Counted from the stretch's first letter, positions 6,644 through 14,005 are shown. The stretch is DNA of 15,700 bases from Chrysiogenia bacterium (GCA_020434085.1 JAGRBM010000425.1:1-15700), one strand, 5' to 3'. Program-made: numbers and translations. Notes: a model not told the origin generated them from the sequence alone.

Positions 6644-8152
6644 ATGATGAGACGAATCCTCCTGCTCAGCATTGCGGCCCTGCTTCTTGGAGCCACCGGC
6701 GGCGCGGCCCAGACTCCCGCCGAGATCTGCCCGGGCTACTACGGCCCGCTCCCCCTGCAAAAACGCCTGGATCAGGCCATTGCCGCCAGTAAATACCTGC
6801 GCAAGGCCCGGTTCGGAATGCAGTTCGCCTCGGCGACCGAGGGGATTGTCCTCTATGAGAAGAATCCCGCGACAAAGCTCATCCCGGCCTCGGTGACCAA
6901 GGTGGTCACCGGCGCCGCCTCGCTCGAATATCTGGGCCAGGAATATTCCTTTCCGACTGATTTCTATGGGGAGCTCTCCGAGGACGGCACGCGGGTTACC
7001 GGGCCACTTTATGTCAAGGGCTCCGGCGATCCCTCGCTGGTTTCCGAGCGCCTCTACCTGATTGCCGAGACCCTGGCCGCACGTGGTATCAAGAAGGTCG
7101 AGGGCGGCCTGGTTATCGACGAGGGATTCTTCGATACCGAGCGCTTCAATCCCGACTGGAAGGTTGATTCCGACCGCTCCTACATCGCGGCGACCGGCGC
7201 GGTGTCTTCGAACTTCAATGCCATCACGATTGTCGTGCGGCCCGGCCAGAAAGCCGGCGACCCGGCCCGCGTGGTGCTCGAGCCGCAGGTGCGCTTCGTG
7301 ACAATCGAGAACAATGCGCTCACCGGGGCGGCGGGCAGCCGTCACACCCTCTCGGCGCGGCGTGTGCGGGATACCGACGAGCGCACCGTCCAGGTCAATG
7401 GGCGCATCGCGACCGACTACACCGAAAAGCGCCTGTATCTCAATGTCGCCAGCCCGCCCCTGCATACCGGCGACCTGCTGCTGGAGTTCTTCGCCCGCAT
7501 GGGGATTGAAGTTGCCGGCGGCATCGGCGCAGGCACCACGCCCGAGGGGGCGACGCTTCTTGAACGCAGCTACTCCAAGCCGCTGGGTCTGATCGTCCAG
7601 GACATGGGAAAATATTCCAACAACTTCGTCGCCGAGCAGATGGTCAAAACCCTTGGCGCCACCAAGCAGCTTCCGCCGGGAACCTGGCGCAAGGGAATCG
7701 AAGTGCTGAGCGGCTTTCTTCAGGGGCTCAATGTGCCGCTCTCCGACTGGGAACTTGAAGACGGCTCCGGGCTCTCCCACGGCAACCGGCTCACGCCCAG
7801 GGCGCTCGTTCGGGTGCTGGCCCACATGTTCCAGGATCCCCGGCTACGGCCCGAATTCGAGAGCTCGCTCTCGCTGGGCGGCGCCGATGGTACGGTGCGC
7901 CGACGCTTCCGGGGCGTGGACAATGCCAAGCGGGTGCGGGCCAAGACGGGGCATCTCTCGGGGGTGAGCGCCCTGGCCGGCTATCTCTATCCCGAGCACT
8001 CCCGCCCCATCGCCTTCAGCGTGCTGGTGAACAACTTTGAGGGCGGTTTCGGCGGCATCGAGGGGGAGGTGGACGGCATCGTGGAGGAGGTCCTCCATGC
8101 CTGTGCCAAGCCCCCTTCCCTGGAGCCGGTCCAGCTCGAAAAAACTGACTGA
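6644..8152 (+). CDS. dacB: D-alanyl-D-alanine carboxypeptidase/endopeptidase, PBP4 type (peptidase S13)
   Basis: A 502-residue class C penicillin-binding protein. It removes the terminal D-Ala of peptidoglycan stem peptides and, in PBP4, cleaves cross-links in the periplasm. A signal peptide is clear (MMRRILLLSIAALLLG, then a small-residue cleavage region near 20-23). All three active-site motifs are present: SVTK (Ser83, Lys86) in PASVTKVVTG, SNN (325-327) in KYSNNFVAEQM, and KTG (434-436) in RAKTGHLSGVSALAGY. The roughly 200-residue insertion between SxxK and SxN is as expected for class C enzymes. The start is ATG 6644 or 6647; the frame is open far upstream, but that part is antisense to the transporter gene and the signal peptide fixes the true start. 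It is transcribed divergently from the peptide transporter, 93 bp away. Confidence 0.95.
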   Translation: MMRRILLLSIAALLLGATGGAAQTPAEICPGYYGPLPLQKRLDQAIAASKYLRKARFGMQFASATEGIVLYEKNPATKLIPASVTKVVTGAASLEYLGQEYSFPTDFYGELSEDGTRVTGPLYVKGSGDPSLVSERLYLIAETLAARGIKKVEGGLVIDEGFFDTERFNPDWKVDSDRSYIAATGAVSSNFNAITIVVRPGQKAGDPARVVLEPQVRFVTIENNALTGAAGSRHTLSARRVRDTDERTVQVNGRIATDYTEKRLYLNVASPPLHTGDLLLEFFARMGIEVAGGIGAGTTPEGATLLERSYSKPLGLIVQDMGKYSNNFVAEQMVKTLGATKQLPPGTWRKGIEVLSGFLQGLNVPLSDWELEDGSGLSHGNRLTPRALVRVLAHMFQDPRLRPEFESSLSLGGADGTVRRRFRGVDNAKRVRAKTGHLSGVSALAGYLYPEHSRPIAFSVLVNNFEGGFGGIEGEVDGIVEEVLHACAKPPSLEPVQLEKTD

Positions 8153-8288
8153 AATTCGATGGTTCTGGCTGCCGGGCGCGGCTGCCCGGTTTGCCAGAAA
8201 TGACGCAATTGACTACTTGTAAGCCTTCTACCCCGGCTATTTGCGAGCTTCGGCGGGTGGAGATGTAAGGGAGGGCCGACTGTTCCAG
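8153..8288. other. Gap between dacB and the GAF-like gene
   Basis: A GC-rich hairpin (CCGGGC 8172-8177 with GCCCGG 8184-8189, followed by TTT) could weakly end the dacB transcript. TTGACT at 8209-8214 matches a -35 hexamer well, but no convincing -10 stands 16-18 bp from it. GGGAGGG at about 8268-8274 is a ribosome-site-like run placed rather far from the chosen start. Confidence 0.3.
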
Positions 8289-9062
8289 ATGGACGAGTCA
8301 GCCGACAAGGGGATCTTCCCAGCAGGCGCGCGCCCTGATTCCGACCAGGCGCGCGAGGAGTTCGACCGTTTCTTCGGCAAGGTTCCGCCAGGGACAGCCG
8401 AAGAACTGGCCAAGAGCTTCGAATACGCCAAGAGCGGCACGGAGGAGAGCGAAATCTTCGAACGTGCGGCCGAGCAGGAAGAGGCTCCGGCCCCTGCTGT
8501 TACGCCCCCGAGCGCCTCTGCTGCCGCGCCCGAAGCCCCGCCGCGACCCATTGTGCGGGTTCCCGGGGCCAATGACATCGAACCGCTCGATTTTCATCAG
8601 GCCACCCGCTTGCTTGAAGAGGCTACGCAGGTCTATGAGGTCAGCGACGCCCTGTTGGGCTATGCCCGCGGGATGTTCGGACGCGCGGCGCTCTTTGTCT
8701 CGCGCGCGCCCTGGCTTGAAGGCTGGGACGCAGTGGGCGGCGGTTGGAGCCGCGGGATGATCCGCAAGCTGGAGATCTCTCTCGAAGAGCCCTCCATCTT
8801 CGGCATCTTCCAGCGCGGCGCCGGCTATTACCTGGGGCCGATCCCCAAGACGCCGGCCAATGACGAGTTCGTGCGCATTACAGGCGGCAAGCGCCCGCGC
8901 AACTGTCTGATCGTGCCGATCCTGATCGGCAACCGAATTGTAAATCTGCTGTATGCAGACAACGGGCACGCCAGCGAACTGGCGGCGGATTTCTCGCAGA
9001 TCATGCCCGTGCTGCAGACTGTCGGCAAAGCCTATGAGCGGCTCATTCGCTCGGGCGACTGA
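8289..9062 (+). CDS. GAF-like domain protein with disordered N-terminus
   Basis: A 257-residue protein if started at ATG 8289, preceded at some distance (about 14 nt) by GGGAGGG; TTG 8241 in the same frame is possible but has no ribosome site. Residues 1-90 are charged and then Ala/Pro-rich, probably flexible. From about 100 on there is a compact domain: a helix (DFHQATRLLEEATQVYEVSDALL), then RAALFVSRAPWLEGWDAVG, PSIFGIFQRGAGYYLGPIP, and NCLIVPILIGNRIVNLLYADNG. The final strand pattern ending in LLYAD is typical of GAF-like sensory domains found in many deltaproteobacterial signalling proteins. There is no output domain, so it probably acts through partners. The TPR-CNB gene follows after 22 nt and is likely co-transcribed. 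I cannot name a ligand. Confidence 0.6.
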   Translation: MDESADKGIFPAGARPDSDQAREEFDRFFGKVPPGTAEELAKSFEYAKSGTEESEIFERAAEQEEAPAPAVTPPSASAAAPEAPPRPIVRVPGANDIEPLDFHQATRLLEEATQVYEVSDALLGYARGMFGRAALFVSRAPWLEGWDAVGGGWSRGMIRKLEISLEEPSIFGIFQRGAGYYLGPIPKTPANDEFVRITGGKRPRNCLIVPILIGNRIVNLLYADNGHASELAADFSQIMPVLQTVGKAYERLIRSGD

Positions 9063-9084
9063 ATAGGTAAATTGGGAAGCAACG

Positions 9085-10536
9085 ATGGCGGCTGTTAACA
9101 AGGTCAAGCTCAAGGCGGAAGCGACGAAGTTCTTCCAAAAGGGCAAATACGAAAAAGCGATCGAGACCTATCGGACGCTGGTCAAGGCGGACAAGCGCGA
9201 CGATCGCAGCATGATCCGCATCGCCGAGTGCTACCGCAAGCTCAAGAAGAACAAGGAAGCCATTGCCGCCTACCGCCAGGTGGCGACCTTCTACGCGAAC
9301 GCCGGATTCCTGATCAAGGCGATCGCCATCAACAAACAAATTCTGGACATTGATCCGAACAACTCGGACGTGCAGGCCGAGCTGGCCGACCTCTACGCCA
9401 AACGCGGGATTCCCGCCGGTGGTGGCGGTGGCGCTCATACCGCGCCCGAGGTGGCGGCGGCTGCCGCCGAAGTGGAATCGGCGCTCGAAGAGGCCGAGGA
9501 CGAGGAAGTCATCAGCGAAGCCGATGAAATCGCCGCCGCCGAGGCCGCTGAGGCCGTGACCCTCGACCTCGACGAGGATGTGCCCGACATGGCCTCGCTC
9601 TCGACCGAGGCCGAGGGCCTGCCCGATCTGAATGCGGCACCTGCAGCGGAGGCACCGCCTCCTCCGCCGCCGCCTGCGGCTCCGAGCGCCGCGGCACGCA
9701 ACCTGCCCACGATTCCGCTCTTCAGCGACCTCCAGCCCGACGAGTTCGCGTTCGTGATCGACACCTGTCAGGTCAAGAGCGTGGGACCGCGAACCCGCAT
9801 CATTGAAGAGGGCGAGATGGGTAACTCCATGTTCGTTCTCGTCTCGGGCGAGGTTCTCATCTATCGCCACGATGAAGCGGGCAACACGATCAAGATTACG
9901 ACACTCAAGGAAGGCTCCTTCTTCGGCGAGTTCGCTCTTCTCTCGGACTCCAAACGCCATGCCTCCGTGGGCGCGCTGACCGATTGCGAGCTGCTGGAGA
10001 TCACGCGTGAACACCTGGACGAGATCGTTGCCAAGTTCCCCCGTGTGGGCGAAGTGATGAACGAGTTCTACAAGAAGCGCATCCTGGCGACGCTGCTTCT
10101 TACTTCGCCCCTCTTCCAGCCGCTTTCCATCGAGGATCGCAAGCAGCTTGTGACCAAGTTCCAGATGATGACCAAGAAGCCCTCAGAGGACGTGCTCGTC
10201 GAGGGCGGCCCGGGCGACGGGCTCTACCTAATCAAATCGGGCGAGGTGGAGATCATCATCCACGACAAGGAAGGCAATGAGGTGACGATCACCTACCTGA
10301 GCGAGGGTTCATTCTTCGGCGAGATTTCGTTGATCGAGCACAAGCCCTGCACGGCGACGGTGCGCACCACCCAGGATACGATTCTGCTCAAGCTGCCCAA
10401 GGACGCCTTCAACGAGGTCATCATGACGCACCCCCAGGTGCTCGAACTGATTACCGAATACGTCGAAGAACGCCAGAGGGAGACCACCGAGACCCGCTCG
10501 AGCGTCAATTCGCTGAGCGAAATGGGCATGGTGTGA
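9085..10536 (+). CDS. TPR protein with two cyclic-nucleotide-binding domains
   Basis: A 483-residue cytosolic protein with three parts. Residues 7-105 are TPR-like helical repeats (FFQKGKYEKAIETYRTLVKAD, AECYRKLKKNKEAIAAYRQV, FLIKAIAINKQILDIDPNN). Residues 110-208 are a low-complexity linker: a Gly run, an Ala/Glu-rich acidic stretch, and seven prolines at 191-197. Two Crp/PKA-type cyclic-nucleotide-binding domains follow: CNB1 about 211-325 and CNB2 about 342-460. CNB1's phosphate cassette is FGEFALLSDSKRHAS and keeps the conserved Arg (291); in CNB2 it is FGEISLIEHKPCTAT, with Cys/Thr in place of that Arg, so CNB2 may not bind cAMP or cGMP normally. There is no DNA-binding helix-turn-helix, so this is not a transcription factor. 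Scaffold or sensor is an inference. It lies 22 nt after the GAF-like gene and ends in a terminator. Confidence 0.88.
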   Translation: MAAVNKVKLKAEATKFFQKGKYEKAIETYRTLVKADKRDDRSMIRIAECYRKLKKNKEAIAAYRQVATFYANAGFLIKAIAINKQILDIDPNNSDVQAELADLYAKRGIPAGGGGGAHTAPEVAAAAAEVESALEEAEDEEVISEADEIAAAEAAEAVTLDLDEDVPDMASLSTEAEGLPDLNAAPAAEAPPPPPPPAAPSAAARNLPTIPLFSDLQPDEFAFVIDTCQVKSVGPRTRIIEEGEMGNSMFVLVSGEVLIYRHDEAGNTIKITTLKEGSFFGEFALLSDSKRHASVGALTDCELLEITREHLDEIVAKFPRVGEVMNEFYKKRILATLLLTSPLFQPLSIEDRKQLVTKFQMMTKKPSEDVLVEGGPGDGLYLIKSGEVEIIIHDKEGNEVTITYLSEGSFFGEISLIEHKPCTATVRTTQDTILLKLPKDAFNEVIMTHPQVLELITEYVEERQRETTETRSSVNSLSEMGMV

Positions 10537-10560
10537 CCGGCTGAACTTCAGCAACCAACG

Positions 10561-10587
10561 GCGCCCCACCCCCGGGGCGCTTTGTTT
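10561..10587 (+). terminator. Intrinsic terminator between the TPR-CNB gene and thiG
   Basis: GCGCCCC (10561-10567) pairs with GGGGCGC (10574-10580) around a 6-nt loop, followed by TTTGTTT. It is well placed to end the GAF/TPR-CNB transcript 24 nt after its stop. The T run ends only 2-3 nt before the thiG ribosome site, so thiG expression would need read-through or a promoter within the upstream coding region. A smaller palindrome, GCTGA-ACT-TCAGC, precedes it. Confidence 0.75.
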
Positions 10588-10601
10588 ATGAGGAACCTGT
10601 G

Positions 10602-11375
10602 ATGCAAGACAAACCATTCAAGATCGGCAAATACGAGTTCAAGAGCCGCCTGATTATCGGAACGGGCAAGTACAAGGACTTCGAGACCATGCGCGCCGCG
10701 CACGAGGCCTCCGGGGCCGATGTCGTGACCGTGGCGGTGCGGCGCGTGCCGCTCACCCGCGGCGAGGGGAACCTTCTCGACTTCATCGATCCCGACAAAT
10801 ACAAGCTGCTTCCCAATACCGCCGGCTGTTACACCGCCGAAGATGCGATTCGCTACGCGCGCCTGGCGCGCGAGGCCGGGATGACCGATCTGCTGAAGCT
10901 CGAAGTGCTCGGCGATGAAAAGACGCTTTTTCCCGACAATGAGCAGACGCTCGAAGCCGCCAAGGTTCTGGTGGCCGACGGCTTTACCGTCATGCCCTAC
11001 TGCCTGGATGACCCCATTGTCTGCAAGAAGCTCGAAGACATCGGCTGCGCGTGCGTTATGCCGCTGGCCGCGCCGATTGGCTCGGGCCTTGGCATTCGCA
11101 ACCCCTACAACATCCGCATCATTCAGGAGAGCGTCTCCTGTCCGGTGATCGTGGATGCGGGCGTGGGCACGGCCTCCGATGCGGCCGTCGCAATGGAGCT
11201 GGGCGTGGACGGCGTGTTGCTCAATACCGCCGTTGCGGTGGCCGAGGATCCGATTGCCATGGCCAGGGCGATGAAGCTCGCGGTCGAGGCCGGGCGCCTG
11301 GCGTATCTGGCGGGCCGGATGGACAAGCGCCTCTATGCCAATGCTTCCTCGCCGCTCACGGGAATGATGAGCTGA
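10602..11375 (+). CDS. thiG: Thiazole synthase ThiG
   Basis: A 257-residue cytosolic TIM-barrel enzyme that builds the thiazole phosphate of thiamine from 1-deoxyxylulose 5-phosphate, dehydroglycine and ThiS-thiocarboxylate. Family blocks are intact and in order: [10 protein letters not shown], the [13 protein letters not shown] block, LLKLEVLGD with the Schiff-base lysine (Lys99), [39 protein letters not shown] and [15 protein letters not shown]. The length is normal. ATG 10602 is chosen because GAGGA lies 7 nt upstream; GTG 10599 is an alternative. A ThiE-like gene follows after 4 nt. ThiS, ThiF, ThiH or ThiO and ThiC are not in the window, so the rest of the pathway must be elsewhere. No TPP riboswitch fits in the 65-nt leader. 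Confidence 0.97.
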   Translation: MQDKPFKIGKYEFKSRLIIGTGKYKDFETMRAAHEASGADVVTVAVRRVPLTRGEGNLLDFIDPDKYKLLPNTAGCYTAEDAIRYARLAREAGMTDLLKLEVLGDEKTLFPDNEQTLEAAKVLVADGFTVMPYCLDDPIVCKKLEDIGCACVMPLAAPIGSGLGIRNPYNIRIIQESVSCPVIVDAGVGTASDAAVAMELGVDGVLLNTAVAVAEDPIAMARAMKLAVEAGRLAYLAGRMDKRLYANASSPLTGMMS

Positions 11376-11379
11376 ATTC

Positions 11380-12030
11380 GTGGGGAGCCTCGCCAAGAAT
11401 CCGCCGATTCTCTACCTGATCGCGACCATCGATCAGGGTGGTGAAAACGGCGCGCGCGTGGCGGAGATCTGCGCTGCCGCGCGTGAGATCGCGCCAGCCG
11501 CACAGCTCACGATTCTGGTGCAACTTCGCGACAAGAATGCGAGTGCCGCGCAGCTCACAAAGGCAGCTTCGGCCTGGATCAAGGCGCTCATGGCGCACAA
11601 GGCCTTTGTTCTGATCAACGAACGCGCCGACGTGGCGATCTGCGCCGGGGCGCCGGGCGTGCACCTTGGCGCCGGCAGCATTCCGGTCCCCGAGGCGCGG
11701 CGCATGCTGCCGGAGGGTTTTGTCGGCTGGAGCGCCCACAGCCCCGAAGAGGCCGCGCGCGCGGCGGCAGAAGGTGCGGATTTCGTGACGCTCTCGCCCA
11801 TCTGGGCCTCACCCGGCAAGGGGGAGCCGCTGGGAGTGCAGGCGCTCTCAAGCGCCGATTGCGGCAGCGTGCCGATGCTGGCACTCGGGGGAATCGGTCC
11901 CGAAGAAGCATGCGCGGCCCTGCGGGCGGGCGCCTCGGGTGTCGCAGTGATTCGCTCGGTTTTTCACGCGCCCGACCCGTCCGGTGCCGCGCGGGACATG
12001 GCGCGCGCGCTCACACAGGCGGAGGAATGA
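11380..12030 (+). CDS. thiE: ThiE/TenI-family protein, probable thiamine-phosphate synthase
   Basis: A 216-residue TIM barrel beginning with GTG, 4 nt after the thiG stop and without a strong ribosome site, so probably translated by coupling. Thiamine-phosphate synthase joins HMP diphosphate to thiazole phosphate; the related TenI is a thiazole tautomerase. Conserved elements: VQLRDK (47-52), GVHLG (93-97), GWSAHSPEEAARAAAEGADFV, SPIWASPGK (139-147), ALGGIGPEEA (168-177) and GVAVIRSVF. Two spots differ from classic ThiE: the metal-binding N-D of the usual IND is N-E here (NER, 80-82), and the usual TKT phosphate-binding stretch is SPGKGEPLG, closer to TenI-like or divergent ThiE proteins. Its position next to thiG supports a thiamine role; ThiE versus TenI is left open. 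Confidence 0.8.
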   Translation: MGSLAKNPPILYLIATIDQGGENGARVAEICAAAREIAPAAQLTILVQLRDKNASAAQLTKAASAWIKALMAHKAFVLINERADVAICAGAPGVHLGAGSIPVPEARRMLPEGFVGWSAHSPEEAARAAAEGADFVTLSPIWASPGKGEPLGVQALSSADCGSVPMLALGGIGPEEACAALRAGASGVAVIRSVFHAPDPSGAARDMARALTQAEE

Positions 12031-12032
12031 GC

Positions 12033-12689
12033 ATGGCAGACTTCACACTCGTCATTGGAAACAAGAACTACTCGTCCTGGTCACTTCGCCCGTGGCTGGT
12101 GATGAAGCACCTGGAACTTCCCTTCGCTGAGGAACTCATTCCCCTCTACGAGGAAGATTCCGCGGAACGGCTTTCCCACTACTCGCCCTCGGGCCTCGTG
12201 CCGGTGCTCCGTCACGGCGATGTGCTGCTCTGGGAGTCATTGGCGATCTGCGATTATCTAGCCGAGCTCTACCCCAAGGCCGAGCTCTGGCCCTGGGATG
12301 CAGAGGCGCGCGCCGTGGCCAAGAGCGTTGCTTTCGAGATGCATGGCGGCTTTTCGGCGCTTCGCTCGAAGATGCCCATGAACATTCGCGGGACAAAGCA
12401 CGGCAGGGGGCGCAGCCCCGAGGTGGAGAAGAACATCGCGCGCATCACCCAGATTTGGGAGGACGCGCGCACGGAATTCGGGCGCGGCGGGGATTTTCTC
12501 TTCGGGAAGTTCGGGATAGCCGACGCCATGTTCGCGCCGGTCGCCACGCGCTTTCGCACCTACGGGGTGGAACTTAGCGGTGCCAGCGCCGACTACGCCC
12601 AGGCCCTGCTGACCCACCCGGCCATGCTCGAATGGGAAGAGGCCGCCCGCGCCGAGCCCTGGATCATTGCGGTCAGTGAGGTCGAGTAG
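12033..12689 (+). CDS. Glutathione S-transferase family protein
   Basis: A 218-residue two-domain GST-fold protein. ATG 12033 is preferred over ATG 12027 because GGAGG ends 7 nt upstream of it; the earlier ATG would overlap the ThiE-like stop as ATGA. The N-terminal thioredoxin-like domain has GNKNYSSWSLRPWL (9-22), with Ser14/Ser15 as likely glutathione-activating residues, the cis-Pro motif SGLVPVL, and WESLAICDYL, whose Glu-Ser binds the glutamyl part of glutathione. The helical C-terminal domain contains FGIADAMFAPVATRF, the typical N-capping region. This NYSSWS-type subgroup is common in proteobacteria, with unknown physiological substrates. It lies 2 nt after the ThiE-like gene, so is probably co-transcribed, without an obvious biochemical link. 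Confidence 0.9.
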   Translation: MADFTLVIGNKNYSSWSLRPWLVMKHLELPFAEELIPLYEEDSAERLSHYSPSGLVPVLRHGDVLLWESLAICDYLAELYPKAELWPWDAEARAVAKSVAFEMHGGFSALRSKMPMNIRGTKHGRGRSPEVEKNIARITQIWEDARTEFGRGGDFLFGKFGIADAMFAPVATRFRTYGVELSGASADYAQALLTHPAMLEWEEAARAEPWIIAVSEVE

Positions 12690-12692
12690 CGC

Positions 12693-13148
12693 CTACCTAG
12701 CCGGCATTGGAACGATGGCGTAAACGCACCAGCCTTTGCCGAGCAGCTCGCCCTTCTCGTCCCTGAGATCGACCTCGCCGTGGGCGATTCGCTTGCCCTT
12801 GCGGACAATGCGGCCCTCGGCAATGAGGCGGCCCTTGCTGGTCGGCTTGAAATACTTCACGTCCATCTCGATCGTCACCATGCTCCAGCCGGGCTTGATC
12901 GTCGTCGTCAGTGCCTGACCGATCGCCGTGTCGATAAGGGTGGCGTGGATGCCCCCGTGGGTGATGCCGTTCGGGTTGGCCAGCTCCGGGCGGGCCTCGA
13001 CCGAGACGCGGGCGAAGTCGGTGTCGCTCTCATCGAGGGTGAGTCCCAGTAGCTTGAACAGCGGGGTCGCGTTGACGCGCCCGCTGGCTCGCTCGTGGCG
13101 GTCTTCGGGTTGTTTTTCAAAGAAGGGCCAGTCGTTGTTGTCGCTCAT
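12693..13148 (-). CDS. PaaI-type hotdog thioesterase
   Basis: A 151-residue hotdog-fold protein, probably hydrolysing acyl-CoA thioesters; PaaI relatives act on aromatic acyl-CoAs. The motif NPNGITHGGIHATLIDTAIGQAL matches the family's N.....HGG...tl.D active-site block, with Asn60, His64 and Asp73 as candidate catalytic residues. The central strands MVTIEMDVKYFKPTSKGRL and VRKGKRIAHGEVDLRDEKGELLGKG are typical of the fold. ATG 13148 is preferred over an in-frame TTG three codons earlier. No ribosome site is visible, but TAGCCT lies exactly 8 nt upstream, suggesting a leaderless transcript. The stop lies 3 bp from the convergent GST stop. The acyl group cannot be predicted. Confidence 0.88.
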   Translation of the reverse strand: MSDNNDWPFFEKQPEDRHERASGRVNATPLFKLLGLTLDESDTDFARVSVEARPELANPNGITHGGIHATLIDTAIGQALTTTIKPGWSMVTIEMDVKYFKPTSKGRLIAEGRIVRKGKRIAHGEVDLRDEKGELLGKGWCVYAIVPMPAR

Positions 13149-13156
13149 GGCGCCCA

Positions 13157-13162
13157 AGGCTA
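13157..13162 (-). promoter_or_regulatory. Possible -10 element for a leaderless thioesterase transcript
   Basis: TAGCCT on the minus strand, inside the palindrome GGCTAGCC, lies 8 nt before the ATG at 13148. There is no Shine-Dalgarno. A convincing -35 is lacking. Confidence 0.3.
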
Positions 13163-13211
13163 GCCAATGGCGGCGTCTCGGGCGAGACTTTTCGCCCCGC
13201 TCCGCGCGGGC

Positions 13212-13217
13212 TAAGCT
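13212..13217 (+). promoter_or_regulatory. Possible -10 element for a leaderless xthA transcript
   Basis: TAAGCT lies 8 nt before the xthA ATG (13226), which is preceded by a C run and no Shine-Dalgarno. A weak TTTTCG lies 17 bp upstream of it. The 77-bp gap between divergent starts would thus hold two back-to-back promoters. Confidence 0.3.
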
Positions 13218-13225
13218 CGGCCCCC

Positions 13226-13993
13226 ATGAAAGTCGTTACCTGGAATGTGAACTCGATTCGGGCGCGCCTGGAGCGTCTGGAAGCTTTTCTCGAACGCCAC
13301 GATCCCGACGTGGTCTGCCTGCAGGAGACCAAGGTGCAGGATGACTCCTTTCCCGAGCAGGCGGTCAAGGATGCCGGATATCACGTCGTTTTTCACGGGC
13401 AGAAGACCTACAACGGCGTGGCGATTCTGGCCAAGAGCGAGCCCGAGGAAGTGGTCGCTGCCTTCGAGGACGGCGAAGACGATTCGGAGGCCCGCCTGCT
13501 GGCCGCCACGGTGGACGGCGTGCGGATCATCAACGTCTACGTGCCCAACGGCAAGGAAGTCGGTCACGAGAAATACGACTTCAAGCTCCGGTGGCTTGAG
13601 CGCCTGAGCGAGTTCGTCGCCAATGACGCCGCCCCCGATGAGGAGCTGCTCATTTGCGGCGACTTCAACGTGGCGCCCGGGGATCTCGACGTGCACGACC
13701 CCAAGAAGTGGGACGAGAAGATCCTGTGTAGTACGCCCGAGCGCGACGCCCTGGAGGCGCTCACTGAGTGGGGCCTCACCGACGCTTTTCGCCACCTCTA
13801 CCCCGATGAGATCCAGTTTTCGTGGTGGGATTACCGCAGCCTGGGATTCCAGAAGAACGCGGGCCTGCGCATCGACCTGTTTCTGCTGAGCGCGCCCCTG
13901 CTGGAGCGCTGCACCGATGTGGTCATCGATCGCGAGGAGCGCAAGGGCCAGGGCGCCAGCGACCATGCGCCCGTGATCGCAGTGTTTGAGTAA
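13226..13993 (+). CDS. xthA: Exodeoxyribonuclease III (AP endonuclease, EEP family)
   Basis: A 255-residue DNA repair nuclease that cuts at abasic sites and has 3'-5' exonuclease and 3'-phosphatase activity in base excision repair. All exonuclease III active-site positions are found: Asn7 (WNVNSIRARL), Glu34 (VCLQETK), Tyr105 (NVYVPNG), Asp146 and Asn148 (CGDFNVAP), Asp217 (RIDLFLLS) and Asp246-His247 (SDHAPV). WWDYRSLGFQKNAGLRID is typical of the ExoIII branch. The length is close to the family norm. The start ATG 13226 is fixed by alignment of the family's N-terminal MKVVTWNVNS. An EVE-domain gene follows after 12 nt, so the two may share a transcript. Confidence 0.97.
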   Translation: MKVVTWNVNSIRARLERLEAFLERHDPDVVCLQETKVQDDSFPEQAVKDAGYHVVFHGQKTYNGVAILAKSEPEEVVAAFEDGEDDSEARLLAATVDGVRIINVYVPNGKEVGHEKYDFKLRWLERLSEFVANDAAPDEELLICGDFNVAPGDLDVHDPKKWDEKILCSTPERDALEALTEWGLTDAFRHLYPDEIQFSWWDYRSLGFQKNAGLRIDLFLLSAPLLERCTDVVIDREERKGQGASDHAPVIAVFE

Positions 13994-14005
13994 GGAGTTC
14001 TTTCG

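Noticed and set aside
6572-7825. A 417-codon minus-strand frame opposite dacB
   Set aside because: Low-complexity shadow of the penicillin-binding protein; no motif or start signal.
8209-8240. A sigma-70 promoter with TTGACT as -35
   Set aside because: No acceptable -10 lies 16-18 bp downstream; the nearest TAT-like sequence is about 20 bp or more away.
10537-10601. A TPP riboswitch before thiG
   Set aside because: The gap is too short and lacks the conserved CUGAGA-type core; only a terminator hairpin is present.
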